64,000 nucleotides of DNA, taken from Symbiodinium natans. Taxonomy: Eukaryota; Sar; Dinophyceae; Suessiales; Symbiodiniaceae. The stretch lies in the NCBI GenBank assembly GCA_905221605.1, contig CAJNDS010002706.1:1-64000 (forward strand), read 5' to 3'. Position numbers and translations under genes: made by a program. Below the pieces are notes generated by a model. The model was given only the letters and a program-made list of their open reading frames with translations. It was not told the origin of the DNA and did no database searches. Below are positions 22,958 to 34,715 of this stretch, in pieces. Within the stretch, counting starts at the first letter, position 1; each line of letters starts with the position of its first letter.

Positions 22958-23373
22958 TTAGCAGGCCAGCAATGCAAGCGCCGCAGCTTCGAATCCTTGT
23001 GCACCAATCGCCTTAGAATCCCGATCCAGGGAACAAACGTTGCTGCCGTTGGCGCTTTGGCCTTTCTCTCGGCCTCTTGCAGGCAGCAGTCTCGGGCCGG
23101 AGAAGGGGGGTGCGGGGTGCGTTGTTCCTTTTCCCCGAGCCGTGCTGCACTTGCCACGGCAGTGCCTCACGCATCCAAACGCGGATGGACCGGACGCCAT
23201 CAGACTCGACCTTGGCAGGCCGTTGCCTCCCACGGCCTTCAGGCCCCAGTGCACAGCGACAATCAAGAGCTGGGCTGTCTCTGTGTTGAGAAAAGTACCG
23301 AGGTGTTTCAGAACAACTTGGTGGGCCTTTTTCCGGGCCTTGAAGACACCAGGCACGGCTCTACAGTTTGTGG
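22958..23373 (-). CDS. Exon-like frame, unassigned
   Basis: A minus-strand frame that reads FKARKKAHQVVLKHLGTFLN and then TETAQLLIVAVHWGLKAVGG, with good codon use. It is followed by a basic Cys-containing stretch that may be intron read-through. An exon-like segment in another frame just upstream (about 23373-23440) ends DINDGSKEAGGNGSTHLA and stop. I cannot assign a function to either. Confidence 0.25.
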
Positions 23374-23440
23374 TTTATGCTAAATGAGTACTTCCATTTC
23401 CTCCAGCCTCCTTGGATCCGTCATTGATGTCGTCAGCACT

Positions 23441-24104
23441 CAAGTCCACCTCACTTCAGGGAGTGCTAGCAGTGCCGGCAGCGCTGTGCCTTGTGAGGCC
23501 CAAAAAGGGACGCTTTCTTCAAAAAAAGCAGGGAAAGCGCCAGAGGCAGGCGAGAGGAAGGGGTTTTGGGATGGTCCCTTGAATTGCAAGTGAGTCACGT
23601 AGCCAGGCGGAGGTTCGGCAGCCTGGACTTCTCCTGTGAAGGCCGAGAACACTATTCACACTAGTCGCATTCTATTCGCCGATTTCACGAGCTGACCATA
23701 GCTGCCCCTGGGAAGCTCCTCCCTGGTCGTGGGCTTCCTGTTACTCATGGTGTGCTCTGCTCAGTCTTAACTCGCTGTGTCAAGTACTGGCCTCACCGAC
23801 TTCAGACGGCTGCTTTTGCAGGAAGCCTGCCGCAACAGATTTTGCCTTGTCTCAACCGGCCGCAACCATGTCGGCGTGGCTAAGAAGTTCTTGTAGGATT
23901 TCTTTCCCCAGAACTTCCTCTAGCTCCTCAGGATTCACAAAGTCGTATTCGTGGTGACATGCTCAGATACTGCACTTCACGATGCCCTCAGCCGGCCCAC
24001 TGGGAGCCAGACGCCTTCCACTGCTGGCTCAAATCTGAACCCTGGACCCAAAGAGCTTCGAGCTTCTCGGCGCCTTGGCAGCATGCCCGTGAAAACGACC
24101 CAAT
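23441..24104. other. No clear gene
   Basis: A Pro/Phe-rich minus-strand frame at 23440-23652 is open but not convincing. The rest shows nothing I can support. Confidence 0.3.
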
Positions 24105-24431
24105 TCATCGCAACTCAACGGACTCCCGAGGCCAAATCTCCTCGGCTGCCTTCTTCAGCTCTGCTGCAATTGCCCCAGGGGTTATCAGCTCGCTCAAGTG
24201 CAGCTCCACCTTCTCACCAGTGACTCTAGCCACAACCCAAGTTCATGAAGACATACAGCCGTCCTCTGAAGAAGAATGAAAGGCCCCTGCGCCCTGTGGA
24301 TCAACCTCGTAGACGTGGAAGTCCTGCACAAAACAATCGCATGCAAGTTCGCTGCAACACTCGGCACGGCTCACGAACTGTTTGCTCCTGCCACAAAGAC
24401 TTGAACACACCTCAACAACTGGTGCAATCAA
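24105..24431 (-). CDS. C-terminal exons of an unassigned gene
   Basis: The last exon (about 24228-24105) reads RVTGEKVELHLSELITPGAI, then AAELKKAAEEIWPRESVELR and a TGA stop: clearly protein-like, with an amphipathic helix at the end. It is preceded by a CTAG or similar acceptor. An upstream exon at about 24270-24431 contains VSRAECCSELACDCFVQDFH followed by VYEVDPQGAGAF. The two are not in one frame, so an intron near 24229-24270 is needed. No family recognised. The stop lies about 0.9 kb downstream of the PA200 stop. Confidence 0.4.
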
Positions 24432-25043
24432 TCCAGCAGTTGGGGCCAGCTACCGCATCAGGCTTTCGGAATGCGAGCGGACGGCCGCAGAATCCATGCA
24501 CTTCCGGTGACAGGTACTCAGAAATCCCGACCTCACAGCACAGGTCAGCAGCATAAAGCAGCACACTTCGGCAAGACCCACCTCGTCTTCTCTCGCAGGT
24601 GTGGACACAAGCATTATGGGGATTCCCGGTCATTGCAGGCCATGTAGTGGCTGTGGAGGTGGCTGCGCTGCAGTCTATGTCGGCTTCGCTGGCATGTCAG
24701 GTCATCTTCGATCGCCATCTGTGCTAGCTAGTCAGCTAGTCCGCGACCATGGTCCTAATTAGACAGAGCCGGAAGCTCGGCGAGGCATGTGGCGCTGATG
24801 CTGTAGCTCTCTGGCAGCAACAAATCAAGGGTACAGTGTCTCAACATGATCTAACGGAGCACTTCATGGATGCCGGAGCCAGAGAACATGTTTACCGCGA
24901 GCACCCACGAGCGATGCTGCTACATAGAATTCAATGATGCAACTTCAGTCTGTAGAAGTACTGCAAGCTGCACTGGGTGATATCATTGGGCCTGTGCCAC
25001 TGCCACTCCAGAAAATTGCCTGTTCAGCACTCACCTATGAGAA
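24432..25043. other. Intergenic region downstream of PA200
   Basis: No coherent frame. It separates the PA200 stop codon from the gene ending at 24105. I see no obvious polyadenylation element that I would defend. Confidence 0.4.
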
Positions 25044-28000
25044 CTATGAAAAATAGGAGAGCTTGCCCTTGTTGTCATTCAATAGATCAAGCTGGGAGGA
25101 TGTCAGCTTGTCCTGGCACTCCTTCCAAGTCTGTTGGCTTGATTGCTGCAGCTTAAGAAATGCCTGGATCGCCGCTTGCACCTCCTTGCGTGCTGCCTCT
25201 TGTATCCCTGGTTTGCCATAGGGTGCCACGGTCTGAATGGCTAGACCGGACCACTGCGGCACTCCGCAGTCTGCGGCCGCTAGGAGCATGCAGGCCATAG
25301 TGCCCACAACGGAACAGAAATCGCCGGTCTCGGGCTTTGTGTCGTCGCGCTTGCCTGGAACCCCTGCCATTGATTTGAGAGATTTGAGGCGCATGCGGAT
25401 TTCTGGCTCTGCTTCTACAGTCAAGAAACTTGCAACAGCGCCACGTGCTGCTGTTCGAATTTCAGGTTTGCCGTTGCCCAACGCCCGCTCTGCAGCTGAA
25501 CGCAGCTCGGCATACAGCGAGCGTGCGTCATCACCGCCAGTAAGAAGCACAAAGAAGTTTGCCATTACCGCTGGCTTCAGGCCTGCAGCCAGAGCTTTCT
25601 CCAACTCCTTGTCAGGAGTACCAGCGGTGACTAAGGACTTCAAGGCTTTTACCATTGGCAGCTTTTTCCACAGCTTGCTGTGATCAGGCGCTGGTGGGCT
25701 TGGATGCGCGGCACAGCACAATGACAAGGCGTGGGGGGCGATGGCTCGAAGCTCGAGGTCGCCATGCGCCGCTGCTGCCATAAGGAAGCTCAGCAGCTCT
25801 GAAGCCGACTCACGAAGGCAAGTCGATGTAAACCTTGCTAAGGACGAGTGCAAGAGGACATACACCAAGCCCGAGCTCTCGACGACGTGCTTGGGCCGCA
25901 CGGATTCGTCTTCAGTCGCGTGCGCTGCGTTGTCAGCTTGCAGCATCGGTGTGAGCCTCTGCGCCTCAGCGCAAAACCATGCCTCCAGCTGCATGGATAC
26001 CAACCTAAGGCCACTCTCCTCCGCCGTCTCTGCTGGTGGAGTCTCCTGGTGGGAGGCATGAGAGCTGCCAGCTTGCACGATGAAGAAGAGGCCCCGCGCC
26101 ACTTCTTCACGAAGCTGCTTGTAGGGGTGCCCCAAGCCCTGCTCTAAGGTCTCGACTAACTTTCTGCAAAAGTCTTGGTTCTCAGCCAAGATCTTTGTGG
26201 CAGAGGGCTCGATCAGCAAAGACATCAAGAGCCGCAAGCGCTTGAAGGAGTCGAAGGAGGAGCCCTTGTCTTTATCATCGGACAGCTTCTCATCGTACTC
26301 GAACCTGAGTGCATTTGGTCAGACGTGGCGCTTTGACGTACGAACCCCCTTCTTGTACAAGAGCACGCTACCTTCATGAGCCCATGCGTGACGCACGCGC
26401 TGTTGCAGCTAGCTGTGCCCCTATACGCGGCGATACTCCTTCTGATTCCTTTTGCCGATGCCATCTCAACATGGCAGACTGACATGTTGCCACGCTTGCA
26501 AGAGACATTGGCGTAGCGCAATCAAGCCTGAATGAACTTCTCAAGAGCGAGCGATTGTGAAGGTTTCAAGCGCGGATGATTCGCCGAGAAACGCCGAGAA
26601 CATACATCTAGTGCAGAACGTTCTGCAGGTGTCGCCGAATTCGGAGTCCCCTAGTCGAAGGGCTGTGGCTCAGCAGAAGTGCTCCGAATGCATAACGCTA
26701 GGTTACTGCATCAATCATCACCTAATGGAGAGGCCTATTTACCGACCCGCGTTTCCATGAATTTTGCATCTGCTTACAAACAAAAGTGGTTTGAAGAATC
26801 AATGCAACACCAACAGAATGTTACTGCAAGCGCGTGGCCGGATGGGCGGCAATGTGCAACTCAGCGCATCAAACTCAAGCTCACCTTCACCCCCCACAAC
26901 GAAGTTAAAGAGAGGGGTTAGGTACTGCAAGGTGGCACAAAGCCGCTCTGGCTCCTGAAGCGACTTCTTTGGTGCAAAGACGCGAGAGAGGTCAGGTCGA
27001 CTATAGCCTGTCGCAATATACCGAACTGCATCGCACCAGGTCCCAAGCCGCTCCTCCGAAGATTGTTGCAAGGCTGACAGAAACAAGGGCCGTAGCTGAT
27101 TCCACAAGACTTTGCGGAGCTCCAGCGTCTCAGGCTTCCGCACGGCTCGCAGCACACCGGCCGCAAACTCTGCGAAGGCTGCATGGTACTCAGCTTCTGC
27201 CACTGGCTGAGATGCCAGCTCCTCAGCGCCTTTCTGCAGCAGCTCCGCGAAATCTTCACGACTCAGCTCCGACATGAGGATCTTGGCGTAGCTCTGCCAG
27301 AACAAAGCGTTTTGAAGCGAGAAGGAGTTGGAGGATCTTCGTAGCCAGATTCTTGGCCAAGCGTCAAAATAGCCATGGTGGACCATTACGTTCACTGGTC
27401 CTCTGGTTGGCTCACTCTTCTGTCCCACCTGGTCATCCGCCGTCACCATGAGTTCCTCATGGTTCAAGGGCGGTAGAACTTTCAGAAGACTTTGGAAGAA
27501 GGCCGCATCTTGAATTCTCAACTGTGCTAACTCCGACTGGCTGAGGGGAGACTGCTTCAGCATGAGCTGAAGACCGTGAATGGCCAGCGCATGTAATCCT
27601 GGCTGACCTTTTGGGTCCATGCACTTCACGAGCCAACGACCCCACTGCAACCAGATCATTTTCACTTCTGCCGTCTCTTCGGTGCTCAACCCAGGTGGAA
27701 GTCCAAGTGCTCCCAAAGAGTTCAGCAAGGCAAGGCTCATTGTTGATGCCATGATCTGTGCTCTCCAGTGGCAATCTCCACGTTCGCATACTTGCAAAGC
27801 CTTGGACACAGTTCGCACCGCGGACAGTCCGCGAGCAAGCTTTGAAGGTGTGGAAGTTTCGGAGGTTTCGGCTTCATCGGCATTGTCGTCTTGCAGTAGA
27901 GGGGTGTTGGAACGTTGCCGAGTCTCCGCCCAACACTGAGCCTCACGACAATCGAGCCAGTGCCTCAGTGCCGATATCAGCCTTGAGACCGTATTGGGCT

Positions 28001-31000
28001 TGACTTCACACTTCTGCTCTTTGGTGTCAGCAGGCGGGCTCGAGCCTCCCGTCGCGTTCACTCGTGTTGCTGCGTAAATGGCCTCACAAAGGCTGAGGCC
28101 GACAACTGCGGCATCGTCAATACCTGAGCGCTTCTATTTTGATACCTACAGGGAGGTGCATCAAATGGCGCAACAGTTGTGACAGTTCTGGCTCGGATGC
28201 TACGGCCGACACTCCCCTCAAGATTGTACTGAGGCCGCTGCCACGACGCCATACAGAGCTAATGAGGCCGCTGATGCGCCCACCGAGGGCTGTTGCAAGA
28301 CCGCACAAGGAATCGTTTAAGCGCTGCTGCTCCTTATCCGCACCCTCGCCAGAGAGGGAGGAGCACTCTGCAGCAGCCTTTGTCTCCTTTGCTAATGCTG
28401 GCAGCAAAACGTCGCGCACCAGAGGCCATCGGCCACCCTGATGATGGTGGATAGCCATTGTGACGATGGCAAGTGAGAAATCTCGGACCGGCTCAAATCC
28501 ACTGGAAAATATCTGTTTGGCGACTGCTTCTATCAACTTCCTGCGGAGTCCAGTGTATCGGAGGCCAGACCGCCGCTCATGAACACGACCCTCCATTGTT
28601 TCAGCTATGCACTCCACCCACCACACCCGGGGAAGATCTCGCCACCTAGAGTGAGGGTGAAGCTGATCCATGGATGTGGAATTCCAAGCCAGAGCCTGCG
28701 CATCCCGGTCGACCTGACGCATGCTTGGGAAGAGTCGCAAGCAGCTTGGGTGGACATCTCGCCATGCGCCGCTAAGTTCCGCCACACACTTGAGAAGCTT
28801 TCGCATCACCCTGGACACATCAATTTGGTCCAGCTTGCCAGCTTGTGCAACGCCATACTGTTCTTGAACAGCAAGTTCACGGAATGCTGACAACACCACG
28901 GGAAAGAGCCATGCATAGATTGTGTCTGCGGTGTTCCCAGCAACCTTTAAATTCTTGGGCAGCTGCCTGGACTCAAGCTCCTCGTTGCCACGCTCATCTG
29001 GCCACAGGTCAGAAGTACCCCTCAGAACCTGGTTTATAAGGCGAGTGGCCAGAATTATACTATAGGCAAACTTCTTCTTGGGTGGCAAGCTAGTAGCTAA
29101 GCCATCCAGCCAGCCTGCGCCTTCTGGCAAGCTGTCGATTAGGCTTGGCACCTCTATGATGGAGCTCAAGAGTTTGCCGGCTTGGTCCAGTGAAGCAAAG
29201 ACTAAGCCTCGTGCCCACTCCACTTCCTCTTCGCTGGGCACGTGCCAGCTAATCGATGTCAAGGCGGTCTCTCGGCCGGTCTCTCCCAGCCACCAAGGCC
29301 CTTTGAGTCCTGACCAGAGCAGACACGAGCGAGCAGCTCCACCAACCGCCGCGCTGCTTCGTCGGCAGCCCATCAACCCCTTCCACACACTCGCATCACA
29401 AAGCCTGTAGTCTACCTGCACATAAACCGCAGTGATCGCATACAGAATCCGACGGAGAAGCTTCATTCCAAGCTTGGTCACAGCCTCTCGCTCGTCCAGC
29501 AGGGCAGATCTGATAATTGTCTGCAGCTGCTGCTTGTACGCAAGCAAATGTGACCCGCCCGAGCGCACCAAAGCGCTAAGCAGTGACAGGAACCATTTGG
29601 CTTCGCTCTCTGACACCCCCACTTCATGCAGAGGCACTGCCGTCGTTCGGCTTGCAAGAAGCTTTTTGAAGAACAATGGCAGCATCATGGACAAGGCGAT
29701 CTCCGGGCATGCGCGAGCGATAGCAAAGATGACCTGCCCGGCAGGCTTCACCTGGTCGGGTAAGAGGTTGGTGCTGACAAATTGAGACACTTCTTCCACC
29801 ATCTGCTTGTATGTCTCTTTGTCAGTCTGCGAGGCCACGAGGCAAAGGGCTCCATGTAGCAAGCCGGTGCATGTACCTTCCATTGAGATCTTGCCTGGTT
29901 TGGCACCTCGTGGCTTGGGAATTCGGGTGACATAGTCACAGGCGCGCTGGACAAAGTCGACTGCAAAGGAGGGCAACATAGACGATACAATGCTTGTTGA
30001 ACTGTAGTCAGGGTCCCCACTCTCCACCTGAGCATCTGCCGGCAGTGGCCACTGGACATTGCTGAATGTGCCTGCAGGCTTGTCTGTGAGCTCCCAGTCG
30101 TTCATGTCTAGGCAAGGCATCTGAGAAAAAACTGATGTCAGGAGTCTGAGGGCACACATTGTCTTTGACACGTCGGTGGGGTCAATCCCCAGCAGCGTGA
30201 GGGGAAGCAGCTCACCAATAACAGCCGGCATTTGACAGGTCAGAGCTGGCATGATAGAGACGAAGACCCGCAGCAGCGTAGCATGCCTGCCAGACATAGA
30301 TGGATCGTTCAACACCTCAGTAGCCTGCACGACCATGGACTGAAAGTCCACACGGAAGGGGTCGATGGAGGAAGAAGCATCAAAGGCAACAAGGTCTGGC
30401 TGCATGGCAGATATTTTTGCAAGTCTCGAAAGGTTGTCCAGCGACGTGACCACCTCATGTGCAGAGCGCACTGTCGACACATCACGCACAAGTGGAAGGA
30501 GCAGCTTCAGGAACGCCCGGTCGGCTGCTGCTGTCAAGTGCTTGGCCTTTGGGGCAGTCGTCGCCAACATACGTTCTCGACATATCCGCTTGAAATACTG
30601 CGATGTCAGGTTGTGCATGAGTGTTGTGCAATGCCAGAGCCATTCTTTCTGCGCAGTTGCGGGCATGATGAACGGCCGCATTCTTCGCAGAAGCAGCGTC
30701 AACAGCGTCCACATGTTGCAATTGGAAGGCTCTTCAGGAGGAGCTGATTCCAGCAGGTATATCAAAAAGATTGCCACCTCCCTCCAGGCAGTTTGGCTTC
30801 CCATAAATACCGCATCAACTTCCTCGGGGATTGGGTAACGGTCCAGGTCTGGAGCCCTCTCTCCTTTGTTTCCATCGACTGCTTTTGCAGCCGGAGACCC
30901 GAAGGGGATGCACAGCGTCCGGGCGATTTTGTTCATCAGGTACGGCAGCTGCTCTTGAAGTTTGCTGAAGCACTCCTCAGACCTGCCCTCCGAGCCTGTT

Positions 31001-32075
31001 TGGCTGAGGGCATCTTCGACCTTGTTTGCCCAATGGAGTTCTGCGTATCTGCTCAGGGGATGGAACCACAGTAAGTCAAACTTTGGAATTAAGCCCTCTG
31101 GCAATCTCGACCACCATGACCAGATTCTACCATCTAGGATTATCTGCGGTGTCATGGCCCTTGGTGTAGTGAATACCAACATCTTGGCATACACGAGGGA
31201 GTACACATGCAAGTTGTCAACCTCCTTGGCCAGCTCTGCTGTCAGCACAGCGGCATCGTCGATTGGAATGCAGCCATGGAAGTTGGCCAATGTGGCGCAA
31301 GCATTTACGAGCTGTTGCACGTAGTGCCTGCGCTTCGAATTGCTTGAGGAACAATCGATCCGCGGGCTCTTCCGAACTTCCTGGGCTACATGTGCATGCA
31401 ACCCCACGCCACAACTATGTACGCCTAGGTTCCCCTGAAAGCTGGTAAACAGAAAGAAACCTGGAAAGCCCTTGCAACGTCTGACACAGCGTCTTCGAAG
31501 ATCAGGCGAAGAGGCAGCCGCACGTCCACTTCTCTTCGTAGAGCATCCACCTGGTCCGCTTCCTCATGGTTGGGCACCTCATCCCGCCAGATTGGAAGGA
31601 TGTGCTCTGCAGCTGTACAGCGCAGCCATACCCCGAAGCCCTCGAGGATCTTTGCACTGGTGGAGTACCCGTATAACAAGCGTCCTGGCCGTGCCTGGGA
31701 TCCGGCGACGATTAACTTCCACAGCGAGTGAAGGACTGCGAGCTTGAAGTCGAGCGAAGTGGGGGCCTCCAACTCCTCCAAGATCTTAAGGCATTTCAGT
31801 CCAAGAAGCACTTCTGCAGAGTCAGGTGGTGCAGCGCCACCTGCACTTCAACAGCACTCACTATAGCACTCACAGCTCCGGGGGACTTATCGGACCTACA
31901 CGTGAACCCTCAACACAGTAGTAGATGTAATGGCATAATAGCGTGTAATAACTGCCAGTTGCTGATGAGTCGCATGAAAGGAGCTTGAGCACAGACTCCT
32001 GGCGAGCTTTAGTATCTGCAAGAAACCCTTCTCGGACTTCCGCCGGCAGGTACCTGATGGCATTCGACAAAGTGA
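25044..32075 (-). CDS. PSME4: Proteasome activator PA200/Blm10
   Basis: A large HEAT-repeat protein spread over at least five exons. A likely early exon at about 32050-31985 reads RYLPAEVREGFLADTKARQE, resembling the plant and animal PA200 N-terminus. Exon 31813-31461 joins 31380 in phase across an 80-bp GT-AG intron (31381-31460) to a 1,090-codon exon containing FDLLWFHPLSRYAELHW, LLGIDPTDVSKTMCALRLL and SISWHVPSEEEVEWARGLV, all close to animal PSME4 segments. Further exons cover about 28090-26885 (HWRAQIMASTMSLALLNSLG) and about 26313-25044 (REEVARGLFFIV, then QQTWKECQDKLTSSQLDLL). PA200/Blm10 caps the 20S proteasome and promotes degradation of unstructured proteins and acetylated histones. 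The C-terminus is LSYFS where relatives end in YYA. Two junctions (near 28090-28130 and 26313-26930) are not resolved; the exact first exon is uncertain. Confidence 0.9.
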
Positions 32076-32635
32076 ATCAAGCGCACTATGCCAACAACCG
32101 CAGCATCAAATATCATATACTACCCCCTGGACCTTTGCAACCAAAATCTTGCTCAACACCATCCTGGCAACTCCGGAAAGTTGCTAAGCTCTGCCATCTT
32201 TTGATGGTGCCGTTTGCAGTCATCTTCATCTGCTTGTGCCATTTTGGAGTGACTACGAATGCAGAAGCGAACGTCCCTGCGTAATCTTAGAATGTCAGTT
32301 TGCATGGTTGGACAGCGGGCGCGTCACGTCCATGCTTGCAGCAGTATGCCGCTGTTGAAGCTGAACTCCAGAGATACGATCTTGGCTTAGAACTCATCAT
32401 GACTCACAACTGGTGGGCCACAAGCGCCAAGGTGCAAGCAATGGCAGATATTCAGCGGCATTTAGCGTGAACAGCCAGAACGAAGGCAGTGGTGAAGGCT
32501 GCGAATGCTGCGAAGCCCCTCTTTCCATGCATCACGGGAAGTCACACGTCCTATAGGCCCTTGCCAGGCACTGTACACATCCAGTTTTCTGGTTCAGCAA
32601 TCTTCCTGACGCGTGCGAGGCCTACAAATTAAGGA
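32076..32635. other. Upstream region of PA200; no gene seen
   Basis: About 560 bp between the first supported PA200 exon and the next exon-like frames. No coherent frame. It could hold the true first PA200 exon and its 5' untranslated region. Confidence 0.35.
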
Positions 32636-33130
32636 CTGGCATGTGCCAGGTCCGAGTCGACTTGGATATCCGAAAGCTGGCACTTTCAAAGCATTTCAAG
32701 CGACATGCAAGGGCCGCATCGGCAACCTCTTGCATGGCATGTGGAAAAGTCGTGTGTGAGACTTGGTTGTTTGAAAGCCTGGATTTCGCTCCTCGACATC
32801 TTGGCCCAGCATCGGGACGCTTCACTCGAGCGCTGTCATCTCAACGTCCTTCCCAATCTTAATCAGGTCTACGAAACGAATCACTCTACGTCTGCGGCCT
32901 GTCCTCGGATTCCTGCCACCATGATTCAAGTCGATCATCCTCCGGAACAAGGGCTCTTTGCACGCCGCGCACCGTACGTTGAGGTTGTCGACGTCGAAAC
33001 CTTCGCGGGCCGAGATACGGTCGTTCCAATGCCATGGGAATGGAATGCCGAGGATTTGGCACAAAGAAAGCAACACCGGCCGCCAGCAGAACACCCGAGA
33101 TCATCATCCTTGCGTGCGCTTGCAGAATAA
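32636..33130 (-). CDS. Small unassigned gene or C-terminal exons
   Basis: Two minus-strand stretches look coded. The upstream one (about 33030-32822) contains ISAREGFDVDNLNVRCAACK, then EPLFRRMIDLNHGGRN and a basic run GRRRRVIRFVDLI; RCAACK may be half of a metal site. The downstream one (about 32790-32636) reads ADAALACRLKCFESASFRIS and ends NL-stop. Both are basic, so a nucleic-acid-associated role is possible. No family recognised. Confidence 0.35.
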
Positions 33131-33409
33131 GCCACATCGAATCACATGCAAGTCTCCAGCACGCCGTCTTGTGACCAAGGGGCCGCTGCGCTTAGTAAGC
33201 TTGGTAGCTTAGCAGCGCTTTCAGCAGAGTGGCGCACTTAGTGGTGGGGCCCATCTCCAGGGGAGCTGGGCCTCGTTCGGCAGAACCTCCCAGTAGTATG
33301 ACCTGACTGCATCTAATGCACTGTTTGTTGCCCATGTCGGTAATTGCTTGCAGGCGCAGCGGTGAGCCCACTTAAAAGTTGAGGTGCTGCATGGCTTTCT
33401 CGTCGCACC

Positions 33410-33790
33410 TCAACAGAAGCAAATCAGTGTAGATCGCCACACGATACAATATAAACACACCGAAAGAGCAAAAAAAAAACAGATAGACAAATGCCCACGA
33501 TCTCCCCACATTCCCAAGGCGCTTGGGTGGTCCGGAAATTGCCCCAGCAATGCCATCCACAACCATGGCTCCAGGACCGGCAAGAGCACAAGTTCGAAGA
33601 GGGAAAGACACCTTAACAAGGCTTGCTTTTTGGAAAAAGGCCCAAAAGCCGAGACAGACTTGCCCCTGTTGCGGCCGGCCGCTTGCTTAACACGCACTGC
33701 TAATCTTCGAAACGCAGATTCGCGGCCCATCTGGTCGGCCAAGGCTACTGCGAGTTCCATCATGTTCCCCTTTAGTGTAAGAAACTCCAC
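33410..33790 (-). CDS. Possible exon, unassigned
   Basis: The first 40 codons (LKGNMMELAVALADQMGRES, then AFRRLAVRVKQAAGR) look like a real exon. After that the frame becomes hydrophobic and Trp/Phe-rich and is probably intron. A longer frame on the opposite strand (33384-34283) has poor composition and is not supported. Confidence 0.25.
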   Translation of the reverse strand: MEFLTLKGNMMELAVALADQMGRESAFRRLAVRVKQAAGRNRGKSVSAFGPFSKKQALLRCLSLFELVLLPVLEPWLWMALLGQFPDHPSALGMWGDRGHLSICFFFALSVCLYCIVWRSTLICFC

Positions 33791-34715
33791 TACTCAGTTT
33801 GTGAAGGGGAGATTGGGGACGCATGGGGGCGAGAGGGAGCCAAGGGAGCCAAAGCCGCCGTCCAAATCCAGTTCTTACAGTTGCTCACATCCGTGCTTTC
33901 ATGTGCTTCCGAATCTGCGGTGTCCAGTTTCACAACACGCGGCTTCCGAACCTTCATTTTGTAGCTTGCCGAATGAGTCACGTTTCCTAGTTTCCGAGTT
34001 TGTTGTCAGCTTTCGATTTCCGAATCTGCGGCCGACCCCAATGCAGAGCTTTGGCAGCTTTGTGTTGCCGCTTCGAGCTTTCACGACAGCAAAGAAGCCA
34101 CAAGGCCAAAAACGACTGGACGTTGTGCTTTCCTCGCAAAATCGCCAAACGGCCATGATTAAGCAAGCAAGCCGACAGGCTAGGAAGCCAGAATCTCAAG
34201 AAACCAGACTGACGAACAATCCCACACAGATCAAGAAACACAACACATCGGAAACACGCCTACCAGCTTCAGCGTCGTCTTAAACCATCTCAGAGGGGCT
34301 GTAAAATGCTCGCAGTTCTTCTTCTTGCGGCAGCGCTTTTGGCATTCCCTCGCCAGGGGGTGCACTGCTCGTGCTCGCTTGATCATGCACTTACAAGGTT
34401 ATTGGCTAAGTCAGTCGGTACAGCCATGCCACAGAACAGCATCTTCCTCCTTCGGAAAGTCCTGAATCACAAAAAGCATTTTGACAGTCACTTTTTCTCT
34501 GCTGCTCCAGGCTTAGAAAATGAAATACCCCGAGCACCCGAAAACCTGCGAGTTTGCGAGGCTTGTGGTAACACAGCAAGGTCATCGTGAATAGTGGGCA
34601 ATGTTCGCCGTCACATACCTCATTCGTCATCATCATGCTGTCACTATGCGGTTGCCCTGCTGCAGCCTAGCCCAGACGGCCCGACATGGCACGACCGACG
34701 AACCCAAACGTTACC

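Noticed and set aside
30232-30838. Plus-strand frames opposite PA200
   Set aside because: They overlap strongly conserved PA200 coding sequence on the minus strand and are shadows of it.
33384-34283. 299-codon plus-strand frame
   Set aside because: Composition is Ser/Lys/Arg/Pro-rich without pattern, no motif is present, and it would be the only plus-strand gene; the minus strand here has a better short exon.
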